Positions 16,610 to 26,156 are shown, numbered from the stretch's first letter. The stretch is DNA of 64,000 bases from Endozoicomonas sp965199185 (GCA_965199185.1 CBDAQW010000013.1:186001-250000); one strand, 5' to 3'. The notes: generated by a model not told the origin, from the sequence alone. Made by a program: numbers and translations.

Positions 16610-17035
16610 ATGGCATACCCTGATATGGCTGAGGAGATCGTAGAGCAGCTGTTTACCGAGCAGGTTGAAAACTATCTGACAAAGAACCTTGAAGCCATGC
16701 TCGCGCATTATGTCAGTACGCCAGAGCTGCTGTTCTGGAATGCAGAAGGAGGAATGATTCGTGATATGCAGCGACTCCAAAGCTGGTATAACGACCTGTT
16801 TAATCAGTTTGATATCCAGTCAGTCCGATACAAAGTCGAATCGGTTTACTCTTCCTCCTCACTCATCATGGTTGGCAGTTTGTGGGTTTTTAACATCCGT
16901 ACGATGGAAGGTGAGGAATCTTTTTTCGAAGAACAGGCGTTGCGAGCCACACATGCACTCAGGCAGCACGATGGTTGCTGGTTGATTGAACATCTGCATG
17001 CCTCCAACAGCCGTTACAGTGAGGATTCAGGATAA
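16610..17035 (+). CDS. SnoaL-like/NTF2-fold protein
   Basis: The 141-residue protein has the pattern of the NTF2-like fold: an N-terminal helix (MAEEIVEQLFTEQVENYLTK), then HYVSTPELLFWNAEG, a mid helix (MQRLQSWYNDLFNQF), and three long beta strands ending CWLIEHLHASNS. Such proteins include small hydrolases, isomerases and binding domains, so no reaction can be assigned. ATG 16610 has a strong G-rich ribosome site (AGAGGGGGG) upstream, and I prefer it to the in-frame ATG at 16586. It is divergent from the phosphoesterase pseudogene and precedes the broken transporter. Confidence 0.65.
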   Translation: MAYPDMAEEIVEQLFTEQVENYLTKNLEAMLAHYVSTPELLFWNAEGGMIRDMQRLQSWYNDLFNQFDIQSVRYKVESVYSSSSLIMVGSLWVFNIRTMEGEESFFEEQALRATHALRQHDGCWLIEHLHASNSRYSEDSG

Positions 17036-17099
17036 TCTCTGCACCCTTCAAAATCGTCTACTCTTTCACAACGTCTTATTTAATCAAGCCGCTTTATCA

Positions 17100-18386
17100 T
17101 GCGCCGCAGCATCGCCACCTCTTCCGAGAAATACAAATTGGCTCTTGCCGTATCCATGGGAGGAATGCTCGAACTATACGACTTTCTGATATATGGGCTA
17201 ATGGCTTTTTACATTGCGGGTCAGTTTTTTCCCCGCTGATGATTCGTTATCTTCGTTGCTGGGTGCTTTTGCTACCTTTGCTATCGGTTATCTCACCCGG
17301 CCTCTGGGCGGTATTGTTTTTGGCTATTTTTGGTGACCGATACAGTCGTAAGAGAGCGTTCGCTCTGTCTATTTTTTTAATGGGGGGGCAGTACCGCTCT
17401 GATGGGGTTTCTGCCTAACTATGAACAGATAGGTATAGCGGCACCCATCCTGTTAGTTCTGTTACGTCTTGTTCAGGGCTTTTCTCTGGGCGGTGAAATA
17501 CCCGGTGCCATTACTTATCTCAGTGAAAGTGCTCCGGAACGACCGGGGCTGATGGTTAGTATTCTGTTTGTCGCTCTTTTGATGGGTAGTTCTTTTGCTG
17601 CAGCAGTGCATGGTTTTCTGACGCTCTATCTGGATGATCAGGCAATGAAGAGCTGGGGGTGGCGGATTCCTTTCTGGTTTGGTGGGAGTTTGGGCATTAT
17701 CAGCTATCTGATTCGAAAACGGTTTGAGGCGTCTGGTTTTTTTTCTGTCAATGCTTCAGGCAAAAAAGGCAGCTACTGTTCCCGTGTCAGTGGTATTCAG
17801 GCTGCATAAGCGCGGGCTGATATGTGGTTTGATGATTATGGCGTTATCCAGCGCGGTAGCAACTATCTACGGTATATATGTACCCAGCTATCTGTCAGAT
17901 TCTCTTTCATTTGACCCTGGCGATATTGCCTGGCACACCACTCTGGCCTATTTAATGCTGGCACCTGTCTGTGCCATTTGCGGCATTATTAGCGATCTAT
18001 TGAAACGAAAGTTTATCCTGATATTTGGTGCTGGTTTTGTCGCCTTTAGCGCCTGGCCCATTTTTCAATACATGCAGTCTGATAGGGCATTATTGAAAAC
18101 CATCATGTTGATTTGTGCTTTCATGACTGCAATGATTATTGGCTTATTACCACCATTGTTAACCAAGTGCTTTCCCACAGAAGTGCGGTACACCGGAATT
18201 ACACTCTGCTATAACTTGAGTGTTACTCTGTTTGGTGGGCTGGCTCCATTTTTTGCAACGCTGTTAATTAGAGAAACGCAGTCGCAGAGCGGACCCGCTA
18301 TCTATTTGATCGCTGTCGCCTGTTTTAGCATGATGGCGTTATTTCTTCGCTGGCCTGAGCAGGATTTTAGGTCAAGTGGAACTTGA
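17100..18386 (+). pseudogene. MHS-family (ProP-like) major facilitator transporter, several frameshifts
   Basis: Read through, this encodes a metabolite:H+ symporter: MGGMLELYDFLIYGLMAFYI, TRPLGGIVFGYFGDRYSRKR, LLRLVQGFSLGGEIPGAITY, WGWRIPFWFGG and a complete C-terminal half (from about 17770). Four single-base insertions break it, each in or beside a homopolymer: C4 at 17231-17234, T5 at 17327-17331, G7 at 17392-17398 and A6G2 at 17762-17769. No other damage is obvious. Substrates of this family include osmolytes and organic acids; which one is unknown. Confidence 0.82.
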
Positions 18387-18427
18387 GTTAGTAGAACAAC
18401 CACTATACTGTTGCTGGTTGGACAATA

Positions 18428-19423
18428 ATGAATGCGGAATACAGCCCCATGTTATCGCGAAAGTTGCTTTATGGTTTAGCCGTCTATCTATTGCCTCAGG
18501 TCTCGATCGCTGAAACCTACAACGAATGTCTTATAAGGGTAACAAAGACTGCAAATGAGAATATGACACTGAAAGCATTAAGAGAACTTTGTGCTCAATC
18601 AGCCGTCACAGAAATCAGTGTGTTTGAAGCGAGGTATGAAAAGGAAGAAGCTACCAAAAATAACCGTTTTATAATTACTCCGCATAATCCGAATTATGTG
18701 CTTCCAGTGTCATACAGTTCCAGGCCTAATTCGGCTCCCTACCAGGCATCGAAATTTGCCGACAACCTCTCCCATACTGAAATAAAATTTCAACTCAGCC
18801 TCAAAGCACCGGTTACCAGGAATCTTTTTGGCCAGGGTGGTGAGTTATGGTTTGCCTACACCAATACTTCCTGGTGGCAGGCTTACAACGATGAATCTGC
18901 CCCCTTTCGGGAAACCAACCACGAGCCCGAATTATTTTTCATGTTTCCAGCAACAGCAACAATTTTGGATATGAATCTTGATTTTATTATGCTGGGTGCT
19001 TCGCATCAGTCCAATGGACGGGGTGGTGACCTGTCTCGTAGCTGGAACCGCCTGTTTGCTAATTTCATTTTTTCCAAAGATAACTTTGCCTTCAGTTTCA
19101 AACCCTGGTGGCGCATTCCTGAACCTGCTAAAGATAATGAGAATAGCGCCAAAGGAGATGATAACCCGGATATTGAGAAATACATGGGATATGGGGAGCT
19201 TGGTATGGCTTATACTATCGATAAGCATAATCTAGCAATAATGCTAAGAAATAATCTCCGTAAAGATAACAAAGGAGCCATACAGATCGACTGGTCATTT
19301 CCAATTAACAAGCGTTTCAGAGGCTACTTCCAGTACTTTAATGGCTATGGCGAAAGTCTGATTGACTATAACCATTATTCCAATCGTTACAGCCTTGGTA
19401 TAATGCTGACCGACTGGTTGTAG
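18428..19423 (+). CDS. pldA: Outer-membrane phospholipase A
   Basis: PldA is a beta-barrel that hydrolyses phospholipids wrongly placed in the outer leaflet of the outer membrane. The catalytic motif is exact at about residues 192-198 (GASHQSNGRGG: active His and Ser). An N-terminal signal sequence (LLYGLAVYLLPQVSIAE) precedes the mature protein, and the last strands end with an aromatic pattern (YSLGIMLTDWL) as in barrels. Strand-like segments NRLFANFIFS, FSFKPWWRIPE and GYGELGMAYT fit OMPLA. The 331-residue length is slightly above E. coli's because of the N-terminal region. ATG 18449 is an alternative start. Confidence 0.92.
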   Translation: MNAEYSPMLSRKLLYGLAVYLLPQVSIAETYNECLIRVTKTANENMTLKALRELCAQSAVTEISVFEARYEKEEATKNNRFIITPHNPNYVLPVSYSSRPNSAPYQASKFADNLSHTEIKFQLSLKAPVTRNLFGQGGELWFAYTNTSWWQAYNDESAPFRETNHEPELFFMFPATATILDMNLDFIMLGASHQSNGRGGDLSRSWNRLFANFIFSKDNFAFSFKPWWRIPEPAKDNENSAKGDDNPDIEKYMGYGELGMAYTIDKHNLAIMLRNNLRKDNKGAIQIDWSFPINKRFRGYFQYFNGYGESLIDYNHYSNRYSLGIMLTDWL

Positions 19424-19450
19424 ATACCCCTCAGTCGGAAAAACGATCCA

Positions 19451-20266
19451 TCACTTATTGAAGTCATATAAGTAATAAGCCATTACTCCGCTTATAAAGA
19501 CGAACGCATTTCTCAGGTTGATAACCTGTCGCAGTGCTTGAAAAATATAAGGCCACCAATAGATGTCCGATAATGAAGCGAAGCTTACGCGCAATGATAC
19601 TTTTATAATTTCTTGCTCTCGGTCTCCCCTCCTGGTTTTCAGCTCTAAAATATGGTTTTGATTAAGCCTTAACTCTCGAACCTGTGGTCCAAAGCCGGCC
19701 TTGCAAAATAGGCCGGTCAAATAGAAAACGGGGTTTCCATCTTCATCTATAGCATCTTGAGGAAATAATATAGCCCCAGGTATATTGCTAAAAGAGAAAT
19801 CTCGCGCGCGCATGCTAAAGCTAATATGCGGCACTACGACATCTCTAAAACTCCTTCGGGTGAATATAACTGTCGAGCTGTCAGAATATAGAATAGAACG
19901 ATAATTTTCTTCTAATACGTTTTGATCCGATTCCTGATTGCGAACAGCAGATATTTCTATTCGATAAGCTTGTCTGTGAGTGTTTATTGGAGATTGATGA
20001 ATGGAGTGTTCAATAGCCTCAGTCAGCTCAGATAGTCGTTGATAAACTTTGCTAATTGATTGTGTCATTCTGTCACCTTCATGACTCATAAGCTCTTTGT
20101 AAAGTGATACATCAAATGCTTCAATCAATTGATATATTTTTTTATCCATTGCACCTGCAGAGTAGGTGATACAAAGCAGAATAAAACATAATTTGCTCAT
20201 CCAGATAAACTTGAAGCAGTTACATGGCATGATTTTTTGAGTATCTTGTTGAACGATGGTATGCAT
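19451..20266 (-). CDS. Unrecognised membrane-anchored or secreted protein
   Basis: I do not recognise this 271-residue protein. Residues 20-40 are a signal-like hydrophobic segment (LCFILLCITYSAGA), followed by an amphipathic helical region (about residues 42-95) and a beta-rich middle with Arg- and Phe-rich strands. Near the end is a second hydrophobic segment (NAFVFISGVMAYYLYDF). Its start lacks a good ribosome site; ATG codons at residues 13 and 23 are possible alternatives. The coding is AT-richer than neighbouring genes, and it sits next to mobile DNA, so transfer is possible. Confidence 0.5.
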   Translation of the reverse strand: MHTIVQQDTQKIMPCNCFKFIWMSKLCFILLCITYSAGAMDKKIYQLIEAFDVSLYKELMSHEGDRMTQSISKVYQRLSELTEAIEHSIHQSPINTHRQAYRIEISAVRNQESDQNVLEENYRSILYSDSSTVIFTRRSFRDVVVPHISFSMRARDFSFSNIPGAILFPQDAIDEDGNPVFYLTGLFCKAGFGPQVRELRLNQNHILELKTRRGDREQEIIKVSLRVSFASLSDIYWWPYIFQALRQVINLRNAFVFISGVMAYYLYDFNK

Positions 20267-20320
20267 GGGGGGTACCGTTTAATTATAAAATCCAGTTGGT
20301 TGGATAAAAAGGATGAATTA

Positions 20321-20539
20321 TAGGACTTACGCATTGACTGAATGCTCTGAAGTTTAATAATCGCCATAAATGGTCATCTTTCAGGGACGAAAGTGAGAAG
20401 TATTACTCGTCCGACAATTGCACAATGTTCACTTCCACAATACATGGGATTTCTGATCAGTGCTTTTATTGAGGATTTCGCAAGAGGCAAAGATGACCTG
20501 CTACCAAAATACGCCAGTCTCATCAATTCGTAAGTCCTA
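20321..20539 (+). mobile_element. Short non-autonomous (MITE-like) element with TAGGACTTACG ends
   Basis: The 219-bp segment starts TAGGACTTACGCATTGA and ends with the inverse, TAGGACTTACGAATTGATGA read inward. A 46-codon frame inside it (20392 onwards, GTG start) encodes VRSITRPTIAQCSLPQYMGF and stops inside the right repeat, looking like the N-terminal tip of a transposase. The flanking bases could include a TA duplication. It lies directly before a transposase fragment. It may be an internal-deletion derivative of a full-length element elsewhere. Confidence 0.6.
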
Positions 20540-20540
20540 A

Positions 20541-20757
20541 GTAGATGCTAAAAGATACGAAAGAAAAAAGTATCGCTATGAAAACACGATGATTCCCTAC
20601 GAAAAATTCAGAAATCTCCCGAATAGCAAGAAATATTTAAAAAAAGGAATCACACATTGAAGCAATGTCTACCAGCATGAGCGATAATGAAGTAGCAGAG
20701 TAGCTATAGGCTGCCAGAGAATCACTGTTTCAATCAGTCTTTGAACGGAAGGCCTGA
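20541..20757 (+). pseudogene. C-terminal fragment of an integrase-type transposase
   Basis: A forward frame reads VDAKRYERKKYRYENTMIPY then EKFRNLPNSKKYLKKGIT, stops, and continues after a one-base shift as IEAMSTSMSDNEVAE, ending FQSVFERKA with two internal stops. The YMTPYEKL-like motif followed by YLKPGIT and SDNE.AE is the C terminus of a common DDE integrase-type transposase. It is a dead fragment, cut by the MITE-like element at its left side. Confidence 0.58.
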
Positions 20758-20826
20758 AAGCACTGGCTTAACGTTTCCTTTAGGCTCATTTTGGGATTAG
20801 AAAATACTAAATGCGAGGGGAATGCA

Positions 20827-21912
20827 ATGATTCAATCAAAGGCGCCGGCCACTTTTCCCACTGAATATTGGCATATTCTTGAAGATGGTCGAATCCAGTG
20901 TGATGTGTGCCCCAGAGCCTGCAAACTCAGAGAAGGACAGCAGGGGCTGTGTTTTGTTCGTGCCCGCCAGGATGACAAGATTGTTCTGACCAGTTATGGT
21001 CGTTCCAGTGGTTTTTGTATTGATCCGATTGAAAAAAAGCCGCTGAATCATTTTTTGCCTGGCACTCCGATTCTTTCTTTTGGAACGGCGGGGTGTAATT
21101 TGGCCTGTAAATTTTGTCAAAACTGGGATATGAGTAAATCCCGGCAGATGGATACACTGATGGATCAGGCAATGCCCGAGCAGCTGGCTATAACCGCAGA
21201 AAAATTGGGTTGTCGGAGTCTTGCTTACACTTACAACGACCCTATTATTTTTATGGAATACGCTATCGATGTCGCTCAGGCTGCCAGAGAGCGGGGACTA
21301 AAATCCGTAGCGGTATCTGCCGGGTATATTTGCGACAAACCAAGAGAAGCTCTGTTTCAAAACATGGATGCTGCGAATATTGACCTCAAAGCATTTACTG
21401 AGTCATTTTATACGAAAATTTGCGGCGGTTCTCTGGCGCCGGTGTTGGATACGCTGATTTATTTAAAGCATGAAACCAGTGTCTGGTTTGAAATCACCAC
21501 TTTACTAATCCCCGGTGAAAATGATTCTGAAAAAGAATTAAACGAAATGTGTCGCTGGATTGTTGATCATCTTGGCGTCGATGTTCCTATTCATTTTAGC
21601 GCCTTTCACCCTGACTGGAAGATGATGTCACATCCTCGAACGCCTGCCAGTACATTGCAAAAAGCTCGAAACATTGCGTTGAATCACGGTATTCGTTATG
21701 CCTATACCGGCAATGTTCATGATGCTGTTTGTGGCAGTACTTTTTGCCACCACTGTAACAATATTTTGATTGAAAGAGATTGGTACGCCCTTGGTGAATG
21801 GAATATCCAGCAAGGACGCTGTAGCGTTTGCAAAGAGCCAGTAGCCGGAGTCTTTGAAGACAAAGCAGGCGACTGGGGACGTAAAAGAATTCCGGTTCGT
21901 TTAAACGCCTGA
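20827..21912 (+). CDS. amrS: AmmeMemoRadiSam-system radical SAM enzyme
   Basis: AmrS is a radical SAM protein of the AmmeMemoRadiSam group, whose chemistry is not settled. The 361-residue protein has the Cys-rich N terminus (CDVCPRACKLREGQQGLCFV), the radical SAM CxxxCxxC (CNLACKFCQ at about residue 93), PIEKKPLNHFLPG, and a C-terminal Cys-rich zinc-like part (CHHC, CSVC). I chose ATG 20827, preceded by GAGGGG, rather than 20791. The usual partners, AMMECR1 and MEMO1-like proteins, are not in the window. A hairpin follows before astB, which converges. Confidence 0.88.
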   Translation: MIQSKAPATFPTEYWHILEDGRIQCDVCPRACKLREGQQGLCFVRARQDDKIVLTSYGRSSGFCIDPIEKKPLNHFLPGTPILSFGTAGCNLACKFCQNWDMSKSRQMDTLMDQAMPEQLAITAEKLGCRSLAYTYNDPIIFMEYAIDVAQAARERGLKSVAVSAGYICDKPREALFQNMDAANIDLKAFTESFYTKICGGSLAPVLDTLIYLKHETSVWFEITTLLIPGENDSEKELNEMCRWIVDHLGVDVPIHFSAFHPDWKMMSHPRTPASTLQKARNIALNHGIRYAYTGNVHDAVCGSTFCHHCNNILIERDWYALGEWNIQQGRCSVCKEPVAGVFEDKAGDWGRKRIPVRLNA

Positions 21913-21961
21913 GCAGCCGGGTTTGACGTCGGCCCTTGTGCCCTGTTGTGCCTTATAGCTA

Positions 21962-21978
21962 TCTGCCCTTCGGGCAGA
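21962..21978. terminator. Hairpin between amrS and astB (convergent)
   Basis: A perfect 7-bp stem, TCTGCCC-TTC-GGGCAGA, with a tight loop lies in the 73-base gap between converging genes, 8 bases past the astB stop. It can serve either strand; neither side has a strong T-run. Confidence 0.5.
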
Positions 21979-21985
21979 AACCTAT

Positions 21986-23335
21986 CTACTGCTGAAACGG
22001 ATAAATCGATCCAAGCTGCAAAATGCTTGTCAACTCATCAAGTGCTGTTCTTGACTCAATGAGAAGCTGATGATCAGCAAAATCCAGCTCCGATAAACGA
22101 TCTCGGTAGTGTTTCTTCACCCACAGAGTTAATTCAGAATACAGAGAGTCACTCATCAGACACGAGTGATTCGTCGCGTTCCGTTCTGCTTCATTCAAAA
22201 CCACCCGAAGCCGAAGGCAGGCAGGACCACCCCCATTGCTCATACTCTGATGCAAATCAAATACCTGCACAGCACCCACCGGGCTGTCGTTGCTCACCAG
22301 CTCCTCAAGATAGCTCCAGACTGCCTGATGCTTCTGACACTCAGCGGGTGCCGCAATTAATGTTTTGCCATCCGGCAGAGAGAGTAGCTGGCTGTTGAAC
22401 AAATAGCTTTCTACGGCGGTTTTAACGCTGATGCGGTTATCGGGCACCTCAATAATACTCAATCCGACATCACCCAGTGCGTTTTGCAATTGCTGATAAA
22501 CACCCTGCTGATCAAGAAAAGCCTGCTCATGACAAAACAACAAATGCCGATTGCCGACCGCAATCACATCATTATGAAAAACCCCCTGATCAATCACAGC
22601 CGGATTTTGTTGCGCATAAATTACACGACGATTGTCCAGCTCATGCAATCGGGCAATTGCCTGACTGGCTTCGAGGGTTTGGCGGGCAGCGTATCTCGAC
22701 GGTTTGGGCAGACGATGATCAAAGCCTGATTTACCGTAAACAAAAAACGCGATACCCGGATCGCCATACTGATGGCAAAAACGGGTATGGTTAGCTGCGC
22801 CCTCGTCGGCAAAACGGTCATTGGCAGGCAGCGCCGGATGATGGGCAAAATACCGATCATTATTAAAGACCGATTGCAGTATTCGTTCGGTGGTCTCCTG
22901 CTCAATAGAGCGATGAAACATGCTGTTGAGGTTGGCTGGCGTAAAGTGAACCCGACCATCGGCACAATCGGCACTGGGTGAAACTGTAGCGGCATTGGCC
23001 GTCCACATACTCGAAGCCGAATAACAGGCTGCCAGTTGCATGGGTGCCTGTTTTGCAGCGGATTGCAGAATCTGTGCATCGCTGCCGGTAAAACCCAGCC
23101 TTTTCAGTGTGGTTATATCCGGGCGCTCCTGCGGTGCAAGAACCCCCTGAATAAAACCAAGATCGTGCAGGTTTTTCATCTTTTCTAACCCCTGTAATGC
23201 CGCTGCTTTGGGGTTAGACGTTGCACCGGCATTGACTGAAGAGGCGATGTTTCCCGCAGATAAACCGGCGTAGTTATGGGTAGGGCCAACCAACCCATCA
23301 AAGTTTGCTTCTGTTGTTATGGATTCTGAAGACAT
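21986..23335 (-). CDS. astB: N-succinylarginine dihydrolase
   Basis: AstB converts N2-succinylarginine to succinylornithine, CO2 and ammonia, the second step of the arginine succinyltransferase pathway. The 449-residue protein starts with the family signature ANFDGLVGPTHNYAGLSAGN and contains the amidinotransferase-fold catalytic elements: N-terminal Cys-free core, FHNDVIAVGN (catalytic His region), and an SMSNGGGPACLRLRVV C-terminal segment with the active Cys. It is last of three tightly spaced genes astA-astD-astB (gaps of a few to 14 bases). Confidence 0.97.
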   Translation of the reverse strand: MSSESITTEANFDGLVGPTHNYAGLSAGNIASSVNAGATSNPKAAALQGLEKMKNLHDLGFIQGVLAPQERPDITTLKRLGFTGSDAQILQSAAKQAPMQLAACYSASSMWTANAATVSPSADCADGRVHFTPANLNSMFHRSIEQETTERILQSVFNNDRYFAHHPALPANDRFADEGAANHTRFCHQYGDPGIAFFVYGKSGFDHRLPKPSRYAARQTLEASQAIARLHELDNRRVIYAQQNPAVIDQGVFHNDVIAVGNRHLLFCHEQAFLDQQGVYQQLQNALGDVGLSIIEVPDNRISVKTAVESYLFNSQLLSLPDGKTLIAAPAECQKHQAVWSYLEELVSNDSPVGAVQVFDLHQSMSNGGGPACLRLRVVLNEAERNATNHSCLMSDSLYSELTLWVKKHYRDRLSELDFADHQLLIESRTALDELTSILQLGSIYPFQQ

Positions 23336-23349
23336 CTTATTAACTCAGG

Positions 23350-24810
23350 TTACAACGTAAGTCCGGGTGTCAGTGTCTCAGGCATCACCAATGTTTCAGA
23401 CTCAACACTGGCCACCGGGAAGGCACAATAATCCGCTGCAAAGTAAGCACTGGGACGATGATTGCCGCTGTCACCCGGCCCACCAAAAGGTGCTGCACTG
23501 CTGGCTCCGGTAATGGGGCGATTCCAGTTGACGATGCCGGCACGAATCTGGCTGAAGAAACGATCATAACTGCTTTTGCTGGTACTTAGCAGTCCGGCAG
23601 ATAAGCCAAACCGGGTTTGATTGGCGACAGTGATCGCCTGATCCAGCGTTTTATATCGAATCACCTGCAATAAAGGGCCAAAATACTCTTCGTCAGGAAG
23701 GTCAGCGATGTGCGTCACATCAATGATACCCGGTGATAATAATCCGGTGCCCGGTGTTAGATGCCTGGCTGCTACCAGAATCTGAGCACCCAGAGATTCC
23801 AGTTGCTGTTGTGCCGAGAGAATGTTGAGCGCCGCCTGTTCCGAAATCAAAGCCCCCATAAATGGTGGGTCGTTATCATTCCAAAGGCCGGTTTTAAGTT
23901 TTCGGGTTGCTTCCGACAATTGTTGTATAAACTGATCGCCCCAGTCACCTTCAGGGACTAACAGTCGTCTGGCACAGGTGCAACGCTGTCCGGCGGTAAT
24001 AAATGCCGAATGAATTGTGTCGTGTATTGCGGCTTTAACATTCGATACTTCTTCTATGATCAATGGATTGTTGCCACCCATTTCCAGCGCCAGTATTTTT
24101 CCGGGCTGCCCACCGTACTGTTTGTGGATAAGTTTGCCGGTATGGGAACTGCCGGTGAAAAACAGGCCATCAAGCTCAGGATGGCTTGCCAGATAGATAC
24201 CGGTCTCTTTTTCCCCCTGAACAAGATTGAGCACTCCGGCGGGAATGCCCGCCTGCTTCCAGAGTTTTACCGACAACTCAGCCACCATTGGTGTCAGCTC
24301 ACTGGGTTTGAATACAACGGTATTACCCGCCAGTAATGCCGGAACAATATGACCGTTCGGCAAATGCGCTGGGAAATTGTAAGGGCCAAACACCGCCACC
24401 ACGCCATGAGGTTTATAGCGAATCATCGCTCTGCCCACAGGCATGGGGTTTTCTGTGGTGCTTGTGCGTTCTTTAAAGGCTTTGATGGAAATCGCAATTT
24501 TGCCTTTCATCGCGCCTACTTCGGTTCGAGCTTCCCAGAGCGGCTTGCCGGTTTCTTTGGCGATGGTTTCTGCAATCAGTTCCGCATTTTCTTCGAGTAA
24601 TTCAGCGAAACGGAGGAGAATGGTTTCTCTTTCTTCGAATGCTCTTAGAGCCCAGCTCGATGCCGCTGTGCGAGCTGCCGATACTACGGCATCTATTTGC
24701 TGCTCACTGGCACTGGCTCCTTGCCAGATAATATCGCCGGTACCGGGATTAACCGATTGAAAGTCAGAGCCGTCAGCATTGTGCCAGTCCCCATTGATCA
24801 ATAATGACAT
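23350..24810 (-). CDS. astD: Succinylglutamate-semialdehyde dehydrogenase
   Basis: AstD oxidises succinylglutamate semialdehyde with NAD+ in arginine catabolism. It is an aldehyde dehydrogenase of normal length (486 residues) with FGPYNFPAHLPNG, the Rossmann turn FFTGSSHTGK, the general base Glu in ALEMGGNNPL and the catalytic Cys in GQRCTCARR. ATG 24810 has AAGG ten bases upstream; a TTG six bases earlier (24816) is an alternative start. It lies between astA and astB and is probably translated from one message. Confidence 0.96.
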   Translation of the reverse strand: MSLLINGDWHNADGSDFQSVNPGTGDIIWQGASASEQQIDAVVSAARTAASSWALRAFEERETILLRFAELLEENAELIAETIAKETGKPLWEARTEVGAMKGKIAISIKAFKERTSTTENPMPVGRAMIRYKPHGVVAVFGPYNFPAHLPNGHIVPALLAGNTVVFKPSELTPMVAELSVKLWKQAGIPAGVLNLVQGEKETGIYLASHPELDGLFFTGSSHTGKLIHKQYGGQPGKILALEMGGNNPLIIEEVSNVKAAIHDTIHSAFITAGQRCTCARRLLVPEGDWGDQFIQQLSEATRKLKTGLWNDNDPPFMGALISEQAALNILSAQQQLESLGAQILVAARHLTPGTGLLSPGIIDVTHIADLPDEEYFGPLLQVIRYKTLDQAITVANQTRFGLSAGLLSTSKSSYDRFFSQIRAGIVNWNRPITGASSAAPFGGPGDSGNHRPSAYFAADYCAFPVASVESETLVMPETLTPGLTL

Positions 24811-24817
24811 AGACAAA

Positions 24818-25867
24818 TTACCTTAGAATATTTCTGGATGCTGAAAGAGGTACAACACGTATTTCATCACCATCATTGACATTCAGAGCTTGAGCCTGTT
24901 CTGCAATGATGTTGATCGATTCAAATCCTTCAAACGACAGGTTCCCCATAATGCAGCGGAAATCTGCAAAACGGTCATTGGCTAATAGCCATTGCCTGTC
25001 GTCTACCGCCGGTGCATTGTTGATGTTGATTTTATAGCGACGAGAATCGCGGACAGCCCGGATATCATGGATTCTCGATTCAAGTAGTGGTCCTGCATCG
25101 AAAATATCCACATAGCCGGTATAGTGAAAACCCTCAGCTTCCAACAACCGGCGTGCCGGAGTGGTGCTTGCGTGGGTTTGAGCGATAACCCGCTGCGCTT
25201 CGTCGGGCAGCAGATTGGCATAAATGGGATGCCTTGGCATTAACTGGGCAATGGTGGCTTTATCGGCGGCAACATGTCGGTCAGCATCGACAAAATCCAC
25301 TGAGAAAAAATGCCGGCCAACCGCTTCCCAGAAAGGCGACACTTCATGCTCATCACAATAGCCGCGCATTTCAGCAATCAGAATATCGCTGAACAGTGCC
25401 GGAAACGCAGCGACAAACAGAAAGCGACTCCTGGATAAAAGAGCGCCATTCCCCGGCTGGCGTGCTTCAGGCGACAGAAACAAAGTACAAAGCTCCGAGT
25501 AACCGGTATGGTCGTTGGACAACATCAACGTCTCGGCAATGTTGTAAACACCCAGTTTGTCAGAAGCGTGCACCTGTTTATTGACTTTGTAGTTGTACCA
25601 GGGCGCGGTTAAACCGACGGCGCTTTCAATGGCCGTAGTGCCGACCACCTGTTGTGTGTCCGTGTCTTCCATAACAAACAGATATAAATTTTCTTTGGGG
25701 TCATCTGCATGGTTGGATGGATTTTTTTGCGAGTTCAGCGCCCAGTTTAATTTGCTGGCAACGCGTTCAGTGTCGGGTTGAAGTGAAGTAAAACCAGCGC
25801 CGGTTTTTTCAGCCAGTTCCCAGAGTGCATCATGGTCTTTTGCTTGAATCGGTCGGATTATCATCAT
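24818..25867 (-). CDS. astA: Arginine N-succinyltransferase
   Basis: AstA transfers succinyl from succinyl-CoA to arginine, opening the AST pathway. The 349-residue protein shows family blocks: N-terminal IIRPIQAKDHDALWELAEKT, GAGFTSLQPD, YNYKVNKQVHAS, CTLFLSPEARQPGNGALLSR and EMRGYCDEHEVSPFWEAVGR. It is first of astA-astD-astB. The genes astC and astE, which complete the pathway, are not in the window, and no ArgR-like site is evident to me in the 290-base gap upstream. Confidence 0.97.
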   Translation of the reverse strand: MMIIRPIQAKDHDALWELAEKTGAGFTSLQPDTERVASKLNWALNSQKNPSNHADDPKENLYLFVMEDTDTQQVVGTTAIESAVGLTAPWYNYKVNKQVHASDKLGVYNIAETLMLSNDHTGYSELCTLFLSPEARQPGNGALLSRSRFLFVAAFPALFSDILIAEMRGYCDEHEVSPFWEAVGRHFFSVDFVDADRHVAADKATIAQLMPRHPIYANLLPDEAQRVIAQTHASTTPARRLLEAEGFHYTGYVDIFDAGPLLESRIHDIRAVRDSRRYKININNAPAVDDRQWLLANDRFADFRCIMGNLSFEGFESINIIAEQAQALNVNDGDEIRVVPLSASRNILR

Positions 25868-26156
25868 AGTTGCACAACACCATTACATTTATTATTTGAA
25901 GAGAATTGGTGCAAGAGGGTATTGATGCAGAATATGAAAAGTGGAATATCAGTGCAAGTTATCACTTTATTTCCCTTAGAGGCTGTTGATACAACCCGGT
26001 CTATCTGATTTTTCCATTATGCCGATTGTGGTATGCTCGCCCGATCATCTTCTATGCTTGCAAGTCTATGCGTGCAAGATTGTTTCAGAAAGGTAAGCAC
26101 ACCGCTTCCGGAAATATAAACTTCGGCACAATAATCCGATTAGTCTTATTTATATT

